A stretch of DNA of 64,000 nt from Deltaproteobacteria bacterium (GCA_029261855.1 JAJDAN010000089.1:420015-484014); one strand, 5' to 3'. Positions 40,949-50,405 are shown, numbered from the stretch's first letter. A program made the numbers and translations. Notes: generated by a model from the letters alone, not told the origin.

Positions 40949-42115
40949 ATGCCGGATGCGAACATCGACCTCGTTGCGCGAGCCCGCGCGCTGGCGCCCC
41001 TGCTCGCGGAGCATGCGGAGGATGCCGAGCGGAACCGGCGACCCCCGGACCACGTGATCCACGCACTCGAGGAGGCCGGCATCTTCCGCCTGATGGTGCC
41101 TCGCTGCTACGGCGGACTCGAGCTCGACCTCGACGCGTTCCTCGACGTCGGCCTGGCCTTGTGCGAGGGCGACGGGTCCATGGGCTGGGTGTCGACCTTC
41201 TACATCGAGCACAACTGGATGCTCTGCCAGTTCCCGGAACGCTTCCAGCGCGAGCTGTACGCGGACCGCAGCCACGTCCTCGCGCCGGCGATGATCTCAC
41301 CCAGCGGAGTCGCCCAGATGGTGGAGGGGGGTCTGCGGGTGAGCGGTCGCTGGCCGTGGGCAACCGGGTCCGCACACGGCGACTGGGTCATCGTCGGCGC
41401 ACGCGTCGAGGACGCCACGAGCGACGCACCGCCCCTCGATTTCCGCTTCCTCGCCCTGCCCCGCAGCGAGGTCGTCGTCGAGGACACCTGGCATGTCGAT
41501 GGCATGCGAGCCACCGCCAGCAATGACGTGATCGTCGAAGACCAGATCGTTCCGCTCGACCGAAGCGTGTCCGTCGGAGACATGACGAACGGCGCCTCCC
41601 ACGGCGCCAGCCTGCACGCGGGCCCCCTCTATCGCACCCCGATGCTGCCGATCCTCGGGATGGCCGCTTCGATGCCGGCGTTGGGACAGGCCCGGACGGT
41701 GGTCCGGACCTTCGGCGATCGCATGCAGGACCGGGTCCGCATCGGCCAGCCCGGCAAGCAGGCGAGCCTGCCCGCGGCCCAGATGCGCCTGGGTCGCGCC
41801 GAGCTCGAGCTGCAACAGGCCGAGCTGCTGATGCGCCAGACCGTCAGCGAGGTCATGCGGCAGCGCGACGCCGCGACCCTCGCCGAGCGAACCCGCTGGA
41901 TGGCCTCCTTCGCCTGGGTGGTCCACCAATGCAAGGGCGTGATCGCGTCCGTCTCCGAGGTCAGCGGCGCGAAGGCGCACTTCCTGAACGACCCTTTGCA
42001 GCGGGCCAAGCGCGACGTCGACACCATGGCCTGCCACGTGGTCTTCGATCTCGACCAGAGACTGGAGAGCCTCGGCCGCTCCCGTCTGGGTCTGGATCCC
42101 CGTGCGATGGCCTAG
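40949..42115 (+). CDS. Acyl-CoA dehydrogenase-like flavin monooxygenase (HsaA type)
   Basis: The 388-residue protein has the acyl-CoA dehydrogenase fold, with the N-terminal helix set (HALEEAGIFRLMVPRCYGGLEL) and a middle domain (GLRVSGRWPWATGSAHGDWVIVG). The C-terminal domain is of the Acyl_CoA_dh_2 type rather than the true dehydrogenase one. This class includes HsaA and the C2 part of 4-hydroxyphenylacetate hydroxylase, which use reduced flavin to hydroxylate phenols. The absence of a GGT/catalytic-Glu motif agrees. It needs a flavin reductase; none is in the window. Confidence 0.82.
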   Translation: MPDANIDLVARARALAPLLAEHAEDAERNRRPPDHVIHALEEAGIFRLMVPRCYGGLELDLDAFLDVGLALCEGDGSMGWVSTFYIEHNWMLCQFPERFQRELYADRSHVLAPAMISPSGVAQMVEGGLRVSGRWPWATGSAHGDWVIVGARVEDATSDAPPLDFRFLALPRSEVVVEDTWHVDGMRATASNDVIVEDQIVPLDRSVSVGDMTNGASHGASLHAGPLYRTPMLPILGMAASMPALGQARTVVRTFGDRMQDRVRIGQPGKQASLPAAQMRLGRAELELQQAELLMRQTVSEVMRQRDAATLAERTRWMASFAWVVHQCKGVIASVSEVSGAKAHFLNDPLQRAKRDVDTMACHVVFDLDQRLESLGRSRLGLDPRAMA

Positions 42116-42132
42116 CTCGAGAGGATTCTCCC

Positions 42133-42819
42133 ATGAAGCGGCTCGGCCTGAAGCTCTCCGTCGCCCTGAACGCCGTCCTGCTCGCGGCGATGGGCGTGGC
42201 GGCCTGGGGCGCACTGGACCTGCTGTCCGCCTTCACCCAGCAGCTGTTCGAACGCCGGCAGACCCAATTCGAAGAGCTGAGCCCCTCCGGTGGCATCCTC
42301 TTCGTGGGCGACTCGATCACCGAAGGCGGCATCTGGCACGAGCTCTTCGCTCGGCCCGACGTCTGGAATCGGGGCATCGGCGGGGATACCACCGCCGGCG
42401 TGCTGGAACGGATGGACACCCTGGTGGCCATCCAGCCGAAGCAGATCTTCCTGATGATCGGCGTCAACGACCTGAACCGGGGTGTCCCGAGGGAGCAGAC
42501 GCTCGCGAACTACGAGGCCATCCTGACTGCCTTCGACCGCGAGCTGCCGAAGGCCGAAGTCGTCGTACAGAGCGTCCTGCCCGTATCCGCGGACTGGTGG
42601 TCCGCAAACAATCGCGACATCCACGCCCTCAACGAGCAGATCCGCGGCTTCGCCGAAGACCGGGGGCTGCTCTACCTCGATCTCCACCCGCTGTTCGCGG
42701 ACGATCAGGGAAATCTCGAAGCCGGGCTCACCAACGACGGCATCCACCTGTTAGGCCCGGCCTACGCGCGCTGGAGGGACCGGCTCGCCCCGCTGCTACG
42801 CGCCGGGAACCTGTGGTGA
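42133..42819 (+). CDS. SGNH/GDSL hydrolase, membrane-anchored or secreted
   Basis: The 228-residue protein has one N-terminal span (LSVALNAVLLAAMGVAAWGAL). The four SGNH blocks follow: GDSIT (Ser61), the glycine in WNRGIGGDT, Asn112 in IGVNDLN and Asp202/His205 in TNDGIHLLG. It should cleave or transfer an ester-linked acyl group in the periplasm. It may be read with the upstream monooxygenase, 17 bases away, though the link is not obvious. A sulfatase gene follows at 110 bases. Confidence 0.85.
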   Translation: MKRLGLKLSVALNAVLLAAMGVAAWGALDLLSAFTQQLFERRQTQFEELSPSGGILFVGDSITEGGIWHELFARPDVWNRGIGGDTTAGVLERMDTLVAIQPKQIFLMIGVNDLNRGVPREQTLANYEAILTAFDRELPKAEVVVQSVLPVSADWWSANNRDIHALNEQIRGFAEDRGLLYLDLHPLFADDQGNLEAGLTNDGIHLLGPAYARWRDRLAPLLRAGNLW

Positions 42820-42928
42820 CGGGCGGACCTTCCGGCGACAGTTGCGCGACGCCGCCCGGCCCCTGGAAATTTCAGACATCCCCGCCGCCGATCCATGTAA
42901 GATCGCCCTCGATCGCGGAACGTCCGCG

Positions 42929-44629
42929 GTGGAGTCGGTTGTGCGGTGGGACGTCTTCTCCCTCTTGGTCTTGTTGGTGCTCGCGGAGAGCGCCGCGGGT
43001 TCCGATCACCCGCCGGGGCCCGGCCCCGGGCAGACCCCCGCCGAACGCTGCCAGCAGGCCATCGACCAGGCCGCCCCCGTCTATCGGGAGAGCCGGCGGG
43101 TCGACGGCTGGCGCGGCCGTCGGGCCTCCTCGAAGGCACCGGCCTTCGCGCGCTTCGTCGAGAAGGCGTGCCGGGGGGTCGTGGCGAGCGAAGACCTGCC
43201 GCAGACGGGAGAAGTCTGCGACGAGCTCATCGAGACGGGCTCGGAGGTCCCCGCCCGGGGTCTGGCCCTGTGCCTGCGGGCGACCCTCGAGCAGCACTTA
43301 CAGGACGCCGCGGCGACGGCTCACAGGCCCAACGTGGTTCTCGTTCTCACGGACGACCAGCGCGCCGACACCCTCGACTTCATGCCGACGGTCGACCGCC
43401 TCGCACGCGAGGGCGTTCGCTTCCGCAACGCCTTCGTGACCACGAGCCTCTGCACACCGAGTCGCGCGAGCCTCTATTCCGGGCTCTACGCTCACAACCA
43501 CGGCTCGACCATCAACCAGCAGGTCTTCGACGACAGCAACACGCTGGCCCCATGGCTCGCAGCCGCCGGCTACGCCACCGGCTTCTTCGGGAAGTACCGG
43601 AACGACACCGTGCGGAGCACCCATGTCCCGCCCGGGTGGTCCGAGTGGCAGGCCTTCACCGACCCGCCGGACGAGACGCCCGGCTGCCCCGGTGGCGGGG
43701 GGCTCCGCTGCTACTTCGGTTACACGCTCAACGAGAACGGAAGCTTCGTCGCCTACGGTGACCGCGAAGCCGACTACTCGACGGACGTGCTCGCCGACCG
43801 CGCCCGCGACTTCATCCGGGTCAATGCCGAACGACCCTTCCTCGCGGTCCTCGCGCCGGCCGCGCCGCATGTCCCCGCGACGCCCGCAGCGCGCCACCGC
43901 GGCACCCTCGCGGACCTGGCCCCCTGGCGCCCTGCGAGCTTCGGCCGCGCGCTGTCTCCGGGAACACCGGGTTGGCTGCGCGGCTTCCTCGCGTTCGGAG
44001 AGGCATTCGTCAGCGCTCTCGACGCCGGCCGCATCGCGGAACTGGAAACGCTCTCGGCGGTCGACGACGCGGTCGCCAGCCTGCTCGACGAGTTGGAGCG
44101 TCTGGGGATCGCCGACCAGACCCTGTTCGTCTTCACGTCGGACCACGGCACCCACTGGGGCGAGCACGGCTGGGTGTCGAAGCTGACCGCCTACGAGGAG
44201 TCGATCCGCGTTCCCCTGGTCGTCCGCTACCCGGTTCGCGCCCCCCTACCCCAGCAGCGCGACGAAATGGTCCTCAACATCGACATCGCACCCAGCATCG
44301 CCGACGCCGCGGGCGCAGCGACCGCGCGAGTCGACGGCGAGAGCTTCTTGCCCCTCATCGATGGTGATGTCGACGGCGACGGTGACGGCCTCGGACGCGC
44401 GGTCTTCCTCGTCGAGAATCCTGCGGGCCTGGTCGAACGCGCCAACGTCGCCATCCGCACGCGACAATGGAAGTACATCCGGACCCTGCCGAGCATCGGA
44501 CCGGCATTCGAGGAGATCTACGATCTCGAAGCCGACCCCCAGGAACTCGACAATCTCGCACGGGACCCGGCGATCGCGTCGACCCGCGATGCGTTGCGGC
44601 AGGTCCTCGGGGGGTTGTTGCCGCAGTAG
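42929..44629 (+). CDS. Type I sulfatase
   Basis: Starting at the GTG at 42929 gives 566 residues with a signal peptide (VFSLLVLLVLAESAAG). The sulfatase core has the metal site LVLTDDQRADT near residue 140, and SLCTPSRASLYSG with the CxPSR motif, whose Cys175 must be turned into formylglycine. FTSDHGTHWGEHGW near 425 is the second metal and substrate region. Some 110 residues before the core are unusual and hold five cysteines. It hydrolyses a sulfate ester, probably in the periplasm. The sulfatase-activating enzyme is not in the window. GTG 42941 is another possible start. Confidence 0.85.
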   Translation: MESVVRWDVFSLLVLLVLAESAAGSDHPPGPGPGQTPAERCQQAIDQAAPVYRESRRVDGWRGRRASSKAPAFARFVEKACRGVVASEDLPQTGEVCDELIETGSEVPARGLALCLRATLEQHLQDAAATAHRPNVVLVLTDDQRADTLDFMPTVDRLAREGVRFRNAFVTTSLCTPSRASLYSGLYAHNHGSTINQQVFDDSNTLAPWLAAAGYATGFFGKYRNDTVRSTHVPPGWSEWQAFTDPPDETPGCPGGGGLRCYFGYTLNENGSFVAYGDREADYSTDVLADRARDFIRVNAERPFLAVLAPAAPHVPATPAARHRGTLADLAPWRPASFGRALSPGTPGWLRGFLAFGEAFVSALDAGRIAELETLSAVDDAVASLLDELERLGIADQTLFVFTSDHGTHWGEHGWVSKLTAYEESIRVPLVVRYPVRAPLPQQRDEMVLNIDIAPSIADAAGAATARVDGESFLPLIDGDVDGDGDGLGRAVFLVENPAGLVERANVAIRTRQWKYIRTLPSIGPAFEEIYDLEADPQELDNLARDPAIASTRDALRQVLGGLLPQ

Positions 44630-44636
44630 CGCCGCG

Positions 44637-45680
44637 TCAGGCGAGCCCCACCGCGAACGGAAGCGCTCGCTCGAAGAAGCGCTCCTCCCGGTCGGCGAGC
44701 GCCCCGACCAGGCGAGCGGCCGTTCGGAACAGCTCGGCGTCACAGTCCGTGCGCTCGCTCTGTTCCTTCAGGACCCCAGCGAAGGCGCACCAGTCCGCGG
44801 CGATGGCGTCCATCTCTTCGGCGGGTGCCTCCGCCGCCAGGCCTGGAACGAGCGGCGCGGACTCGCGCAGGAAGTCCGCCAGCAGAGACCGGAAGAAGGT
44901 GCCGGCCGCACCGCGCTTGATGACCACCTGGTATCCGAAGCGCGACGCCCAGGACCAGTCCGCGAGGTCTCCCCAGGCGGGCAGCTCGGCGGCCAGCTTG
45001 CGCATGGCCGGGATGCCCGCATCAGGCTCGCTCGCGGGTTCGAGCATCTCGCGCGCGTTGCGCGCCAGCGCCAGCGGGATGGCCTCTTCCAGCGGACGAC
45101 CGAGGCGCAGGGGGCCCCGGGCATCGCCGAACTGGTTGAGGCTCGAGGCGGGATAGTCGGGCGCGTTGCGCGCGTGCCGCAGCTCTTCGAAGGAGCAGAC
45201 CTGGTACTCGTCGAACTTGCGATCCGCGATGAAGACCGACTCGCTGGCGTCGTCATAGCCGACCACCACGCAACGATGCCCCGGAAAGTGGCTCGTGGTG
45301 TGGTGGTAGCCGAGATAGAAGGTATCCGTCGACACCATCACCGGACGCCCGGCCTCGATGCGGCTGCGCAGTGTCTTCCAGGCGGCGTCGTCGTCGGGCT
45401 CGATGCGGTCGTCCAGGGGAACACCGGTGTTCAGGCCCAGGTCGGCTTCCAGGGTCCTGGTGCGACCGTGGAACATGCGCGTGGGGCTCAACGCGTCCGA
45501 GCACAGGTAGAAGAAGCCCAGGCCACTCGCGAGCCCGAAGACCATGCCCTCGGACAGCTCGGTGCCTCCGTGGGCCAGGACGTTGCGCAGGGCCGTGGAG
45601 GCGCAGTGCTCGCCCGGCCGATGGACGTAGTCCGAAACGATCACCGCAGTCTCGGGCACCTGCGTCGGATCCGGGGTCAT
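44637..45680 (-). CDS. BtrH N-terminal/DUF4872 domain protein
   Basis: The 347-residue protein has a papain-like N-terminal fold of the BtrH type: Cys26 in PGEHCASTALRNVLAHGG, His135 in FPGHRCVVVGYD and Asp152 or 153 in FIADRKF. The C-terminal half matches DUF4872. BtrH transfers a gamma-glutamyl-aminobutyryl group from a carrier protein in butirosin synthesis, but most family members are of unknown role. No antibiotic cluster is seen here. A strong ribosome site (GGAGGGAG) precedes the ATG, which overlaps the PEP-CTERM gene stop by 4 bases. Confidence 0.8.
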   Translation of the reverse strand: MTPDPTQVPETAVIVSDYVHRPGEHCASTALRNVLAHGGTELSEGMVFGLASGLGFFYLCSDALSPTRMFHGRTRTLEADLGLNTGVPLDDRIEPDDDAAWKTLRSRIEAGRPVMVSTDTFYLGYHHTTSHFPGHRCVVVGYDDASESVFIADRKFDEYQVCSFEELRHARNAPDYPASSLNQFGDARGPLRLGRPLEEAIPLALARNAREMLEPASEPDAGIPAMRKLAAELPAWGDLADWSWASRFGYQVVIKRGAAGTFFRSLLADFLRESAPLVPGLAAEAPAEEMDAIAADWCAFAGVLKEQSERTDCDAELFRTAARLVGALADREERFFERALPFAVGLA

Positions 45681-47602
45681 GGACGTCTCCCTCCACGCGA
45701 GGCGTGACCGTAGCGTCGCACCAGCGCGACCGCCGCGAGGGCCGAGGTGGCCAGCATCCCGGTGGCGGGCTCGGGGGCGGGCGCCATCGCAGACACCACC
45801 AGCGCAGTGGGCGAGCCCGGTTCGAGGACGGCGAGGCGTACGCTGCTCGGCACGGGGTCGCGGTCGGCGTCGAACCCGAAGCCGACCAGCATCCCCCAGT
45901 CGAGCGCCTCGCCCGGGGGCGCCTGCCAGGTGATCGCCGACTCTTCCACGACGACCGCCCAGTCTCTGGCTGGGTCGTCGCCGAGGGCGCGCGAGCGGAT
46001 GCGGGTCACCTGGGTGCCCGGCTCGAGGGGAACCCGAAAGGCCGCGATGCTCCGGTCGAAGTCGAAGTTCATCAGCGTGTAGGCGTAGCGATGGACTCCG
46101 CCATCGAGGTCCGTGGTCACCGAAGCCAGTTGCAGGCGCCCTGCGCCGGTATCCACCAGGACGCGGTCCGCACCGGGAATATGGTCGAGCATCGATCCGC
46201 TCTCGAGTGATCCGTCGAGTTCGAAGCTCCAGGTGCTTCCCGACAGCGCGGGCTCGACTTCGCGATGACCGAGGCTGTTCCACAGATCGACGTCGCCGGC
46301 AGCGACATACCAGGCCTCCAGGAAGAAGCGACCGTCCTCTTCGAGCAGCCCACTCTCCGGGACGACGAGACGGTGCTCGAAGGCGTCGTGGTAGAAGTCG
46401 CCTTCGCCGTAGTGGTCTCGGAAGTCGTCCTCGTCGTTGCTCGCGGGGTCGCAGGGCGGCTCTTCGCGCGCCAGACAACGATCGAAGTGGGACCCGACCC
46501 GCTCCCACGCGCCCGTGTACGAGGTGACCTCTTCGCGAGGCGCGAGGTAGCTGCGGTCCTGGTTCGTGGACACGCCGTACACGTCGCCACAGCCTGGGTA
46601 CAGGCTCGACGCCGAGGGACAGGGGCATCCGATGTTGAGGGCGCGGAAGGCGTGCTTGACGTCGCCGAGCCCCAGCTGGACCAGCCCGTCATCGTCCAGG
46701 CGGTACATCGCGAGGGAAAGGAAGGGGTGAGGGCCTACGCCGTCGAAGCGCGTGGGCGCGATGGGCTCGTACCAGTCGACGGACCCGGTCCCCGTGTTGG
46801 TCAGCGTCGCACTGAACGCGATTGCCACGCGAACGCCCGCTTCTCGCGCGATCTGGGAGGGCGACGCGAGATCCACCAGCGACACGTCGATCTCACCCTC
46901 CTGGACCTGGCAGGCAGCCGAAGCCCCGCTTCCGCCCGGATCGCTCGCAGTCGACAGGAGCGCGGGCAGCCGGATGTTGGCGACCCCCACGTAGGTGTCC
47001 GTGAGATCGGGACGCCCCAGGGTCGCCGCAAGCTCAGGCGCCAGATGGATCGACACGTTCAGCAGCCGCAGCTCCTCTTCCGCGAGGGATGTGGTGAACT
47101 GCATGTGGCGCAGGATGAAGAAGCGGCGACCCGTCGCGTCGATCCAGTCGAAGTCGTCGGGCTGCGCCGCCACCCGCAGGACGAAGTCGTCGAGTGAAAC
47201 CGCCTGGCCGCCACCCGAGAGCTGCAGCAGGAAACCGCCGGCATGGAACAGCGACCCGCTCGAGAAGCGCTCGAAGTCCCCGCCCGGGGCGGAGAAAGCC
47301 AGCAACGAGGGCGCGCGGGTCATGAAGCTGTCGCCCGGGAATTCGGGGTAGGACCCCGGCATGCCTCCGACGGCTTCGATGCGAACGCCCATCGAAGCCA
47401 GGATCTCGTCGTCGAAGTCGACGGAGGTGATCGCGCGAGGTGCCGTCCAGTCGTCGGCACGCGTGCCCGCCGCCCATCCAAGAACGATGCAGAGCGAGAC
47501 AGCGGGTACCCAACGAAGCACGCGCCGGAGCTTACCGTGTCGGACCGGAATTCCGCCTTCGATCCGACGCAGAAGGCGCCACCCGCGGCCGGGGCGCTGC
47601 AT
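45677..47602 (-). CDS. Large secreted protein with a PEP-CTERM sorting signal
   Basis: The 641-residue protein has a signal peptide (WVPAVSLCIVLGWAAGTRA, after about 30 residues) and ends with the PEP-CTERM layout: PAPEPATG, a span LATSALAAVALV and a basic tail RRYGHASRGGRRP. The exosortase EpsH/XrtA family cuts such signals in Gram-negative bacteria. The body is beta-rich with eight or so cysteines and has no named domain I recognise. A shorter start inside the first 20 residues is possible. Its stop overlaps the BtrH-like gene, so a shared role is likely. No exosortase is in the window. Confidence 0.75.
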   Translation of the reverse strand: MQRPGRGWRLLRRIEGGIPVRHGKLRRVLRWVPAVSLCIVLGWAAGTRADDWTAPRAITSVDFDDEILASMGVRIEAVGGMPGSYPEFPGDSFMTRAPSLLAFSAPGGDFERFSSGSLFHAGGFLLQLSGGGQAVSLDDFVLRVAAQPDDFDWIDATGRRFFILRHMQFTTSLAEEELRLLNVSIHLAPELAATLGRPDLTDTYVGVANIRLPALLSTASDPGGSGASAACQVQEGEIDVSLVDLASPSQIAREAGVRVAIAFSATLTNTGTGSVDWYEPIAPTRFDGVGPHPFLSLAMYRLDDDGLVQLGLGDVKHAFRALNIGCPCPSASSLYPGCGDVYGVSTNQDRSYLAPREEVTSYTGAWERVGSHFDRCLAREEPPCDPASNDEDDFRDHYGEGDFYHDAFEHRLVVPESGLLEEDGRFFLEAWYVAAGDVDLWNSLGHREVEPALSGSTWSFELDGSLESGSMLDHIPGADRVLVDTGAGRLQLASVTTDLDGGVHRYAYTLMNFDFDRSIAAFRVPLEPGTQVTRIRSRALGDDPARDWAVVVEESAITWQAPPGEALDWGMLVGFGFDADRDPVPSSVRLAVLEPGSPTALVVSAMAPAPEPATGMLATSALAAVALVRRYGHASRGGRRP

Positions 47603-47618
47603 TCCGGTAGCCCTGGAC

Positions 47619-47630
47619 TATGTTGGCGCG
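47619..47630 (+). promoter_or_regulatory. Putative leaderless -10 box of the lipoprotein gene
   Basis: TATGTT lies exactly 6 bases before the ATG at 47631, with no ribosome binding site. Confidence 0.35.
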
Positions 47631-48101
47631 ATGAGAACGCGGACGATCTCACGAACGCTATCGATCTCCCTGGCCCCGGTGGCGCTCTTGCTCGGGTGCG
47701 CCACCCACTACACCTGGCAGGCTTCCGTCCCCATCCCTGGACCCGTGGGCGGGGCATGCCTGATGGCCGCTCTCGACGCCGAAGACGACGTCTTCGACCT
47801 CGTCAGCACGGGAGAGGATCGGGTGGCGTTCCTGTTGAGCCTGCCGGACCGCAAGCGCAAGGACTGGCCCGGCTTCTCGCTGCACGCCACCGACGTGCTG
47901 CGCGGCGAGCCCCGATTGACCCTGTCCACCCGCTACGCGGAGGGGATGTTCGAGCCGGACCCGAACGCGCAGATCACGCGCGCAGGCGCCCTCATCGCGA
48001 AAGTAACCGAGCAGTGTACCGGTCGACGCCCCACGCTCAGCCCGCCGGAACCGTGCGGCGCCGGGGAATACCACGACCTCTGCGTCCAGGGAAGCCTTTA
48101 G
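47631..48101 (+). CDS. Hypothetical lipoprotein
   Basis: The 156-residue protein has a lipobox (VALLLGC, Cys23) and a short domain. That domain includes GGACLMAALDAEDDVFDLV and RVAFLLSLPDRKRKDWPGF, and ends with a disulfide-like C-x-C pattern (EPCGAGEYHDLC). I do not recognise a family. Its stop codon lies inside the first of four 19-bp tandem repeats, so the last three residues come from the repeat. Confidence 0.6.
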   Translation: MRTRTISRTLSISLAPVALLLGCATHYTWQASVPIPGPVGGACLMAALDAEDDVFDLVSTGEDRVAFLLSLPDRKRKDWPGFSLHATDVLRGEPRLTLSTRYAEGMFEPDPNAQITRAGALIAKVTEQCTGRRPTLSPPEPCGAGEYHDLCVQGSL

Positions 48102-48163
48102 CGCGAAGGGAAGCCTTTAGCGCCAAGGGAAGCCTTTAGCGCCAAGGGGAGCCTTTAGCGCGA
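48088..48163. repeat. Four 19-bp tandem repeats
   Basis: Four head-to-tail copies of AGGGAAGCCTTTAGCGCGA (small changes: C for G at position 18 in copies 2 and 3, G for A at position 5 in copy 4), then a partial fifth. They fill the gap between convergent genes. The first copy contains the lipoprotein stop codon. In-frame TAG recurs in each copy by frame, so the array is non-coding. Confidence 0.8.
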
Positions 48164-48170
48164 AGGGCAG

Positions 48171-50405
48171 CTACTGAAGGGCCACCTGGTCGACGAAGAT
48201 CGGCGACGACCACGCGCGCTCTTCGGTAGCCGCCAGGCAGTCGTCGTCGTCCGACCTGTCTAAGCATGGGTCGACGTCGACACAACGGCCACGGTCGTCG
48301 TAGCGACAACCCAGGGGGTTCGCCGCGACGGCGGGACTGGTTTCCTCGATGGCGCGCACGTAGTAGAGGGCGTCGCGACCTGTCGAGACGAAGCTCTCGT
48401 CGGTGAACGCGACCTGGCAACCGGCGGGGTCGTCCGGGCACGGAAGCACCTTCCACGGGTCCTCGATCAGCGCGCCGACATCCTCGTCGGGAGTCTGTTG
48501 CGGACGAATGCGCACGACCTCGATGCGCGAGATCTGTCGGCGCTGGTCCGAGGGGTGGTAGCACTCACCCTGGCAGAGCCGTGCGAGGCGGTCCGGTTGC
48601 AGCGCCGACGACGCGTCCGCCGGACAACCCGGCTTCTGCACGAAGGACCCCACCGCACGCACCTGGAAGATGGGGCTCTCCTCGAGACGAACCGCGCTTC
48701 CCATCGGTGCCGGCCGACCCGTTGGTGAGTTCAGCAGGTCGAACCACAACAGGATGCGGGGACCGCTGGTGCCGTAGACCTCGCGGCGCTTCATGGCTTC
48801 CCACAGCGAGTCCCGATCGCGGCCGTTGGCGTGCACCGCGGCCAGGCCTCCGGTCGAGAAGAAGGACGCCTGCCGCTCGACCTCGAATACGAGGAAGGGT
48901 GTGCCGACGCTCTCGAGCTCGACCGACTTCGATTCGGCTCGGGGTTCGCGGTCCCCGCCCGCGGCGAGGGGACCGTCGGCGAAGTTCCCGAAGCGCTGCT
49001 CGGTGAACTCGGTTCGGGCGACTTCCTTGTAGCCGGTGCCGGGACGCGCCGAGTGGTTGTCACTCGCCGCGATGAAGCCGAAGCGGAAGCGCAGGGGATC
49101 GCCCGCCGCATCCGCGCGGCCGAGCGCCATCATGTACTGCACGGAACTGCGCGGCCGGTAGTTGAAGGAAGGCTGGAAGCAATCGCGACACTGGCCGGCG
49201 TCCTGCCAGTCCTTCACCTCGGTCCCGGGAACCGCCGCGTAACCGCCGTTGAAATCCGCGTCGACGAAGTCCTGCCGCGCTTTCTCGGCCCGCTCGGCAC
49301 ACTCGTCCGCGCCTTCGCCTTCGACAAGGCAACGGGACTCGATGATCTCTCCCGCGCGCCAACAGGACGGCAGGAAGCTCGCACTCGGCGCCGGGCACGA
49401 ACGCGCACCGTCCTCTGCGATCAGCACCTCGCGGAAGGGACGGTACTCCTCCGAGTTCCCGTGGCCGGAGAACACCTCGACCAGCCCCTGCCGGTTCGGG
49501 TCGTGCTGGGCGGAGGTCAGCTGCTTGTCCCATGCCGAGCCGAGAGGCGTGTAGTAGCCCCACGTCGTTCCGTGCGGGATCACCATCGATTCGTGACCCC
49601 AGTCGTCGAGCTTCTCGAAGAGGTCTTCCGGCGTCGGCGCCACTTCGCGGCAATCGAGCGGAAGCTCGCGGACCGGAACACCCAGCGGGCAATCTGGGAC
49701 GCTGGTCGTTTCCGTGGTGTAGCGCGCGAAGGAGGGCCCGCCCTCGTTCCACTGCGACAGGGAGAACATCCCGAGCAGGAAGGGCGAAGGCTGGGCTTCC
49801 TGCACCGAAGGCATCCCCGGCGGCGTACCGGCGCTGATCGGGCGCGTCGGGATCCGCTCGTCGTCGAGGTGCCGCAGGATGACGTTCTTGTGCCCGTAGT
49901 GGTTCTCGGGCGCCGTCCCCACCTGGGTCCATTCCCATCCGAGATAGGTCACCAGGTCCGGAGCCGAGGCGTTCTCCGCCACTTCGTTGCACTGACGGAT
50001 CGAGTCGACGGTCTCGGACCAACGCCGCGGCGTCAGGGTCACCGCATGATCGTTGATCGACCAGAAGTCGAGGCCCGAGCAGTGACGCGCGAAGTCGCAG
50101 GCATCGGCGATGGGGTGTGCGCCGTCGCCACCCGCCATGGGCAGGCTCATCTGGAAGGCGTCGAACGAGAAGGTGCTGTGCACGTGGAGATCGCCAAACA
50201 GGATCTGCTTGGGTCGCGCCACGCCGGCGTCGCGGGCGGCGATGCGCTGGTTGGCGCCGCGATCGGCGACGACGTCCGGGGACACCGCTCGCGCCTCGGG
50301 GCTTCCGCCGCGCCCGTCCTCGACGAAGGCGCCCCGCCCGGTCAGCCACAGGGCGCAGATCGCGAGGACGAGCAGTACGATCGCCCCGGTGGCTAGCCGC
50401 CTCAT
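48171..50405 (-). CDS. DUF3604 domain-containing protein
   Basis: With the ATG at 50405 (after GAAGGGAGGAG) the protein has 744 residues. It has an N-terminal span (TGAIVLLVLAICALWLTG) and then a PHP-like metal-binding domain: FGDLHVHSTFSFD with His74 and His76, DFWSINDHAVTLT and IPHGTTWGYYTPLG. DUF3604 is a metal-dependent phosphoesterase-like family of unknown substrate, common in marine proteobacteria. The C-terminal part has a dozen cysteines in a polar setting, which fits a periplasmic place. It is divergent from the coiled-coil gene. Confidence 0.85.
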   Translation of the reverse strand: MRRLATGAIVLLVLAICALWLTGRGAFVEDGRGGSPEARAVSPDVVADRGANQRIAARDAGVARPKQILFGDLHVHSTFSFDAFQMSLPMAGGDGAHPIADACDFARHCSGLDFWSINDHAVTLTPRRWSETVDSIRQCNEVAENASAPDLVTYLGWEWTQVGTAPENHYGHKNVILRHLDDERIPTRPISAGTPPGMPSVQEAQPSPFLLGMFSLSQWNEGGPSFARYTTETTSVPDCPLGVPVRELPLDCREVAPTPEDLFEKLDDWGHESMVIPHGTTWGYYTPLGSAWDKQLTSAQHDPNRQGLVEVFSGHGNSEEYRPFREVLIAEDGARSCPAPSASFLPSCWRAGEIIESRCLVEGEGADECAERAEKARQDFVDADFNGGYAAVPGTEVKDWQDAGQCRDCFQPSFNYRPRSSVQYMMALGRADAAGDPLRFRFGFIAASDNHSARPGTGYKEVARTEFTEQRFGNFADGPLAAGGDREPRAESKSVELESVGTPFLVFEVERQASFFSTGGLAAVHANGRDRDSLWEAMKRREVYGTSGPRILLWFDLLNSPTGRPAPMGSAVRLEESPIFQVRAVGSFVQKPGCPADASSALQPDRLARLCQGECYHPSDQRRQISRIEVVRIRPQQTPDEDVGALIEDPWKVLPCPDDPAGCQVAFTDESFVSTGRDALYYVRAIEETSPAVAANPLGCRYDDRGRCVDVDPCLDRSDDDDCLAATEERAWSSPIFVDQVALQ

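Noticed and set aside
48088..48163. CRISPR array at the 19-bp repeats
   Set aside because: The repeats adjoin each other with no spacers.
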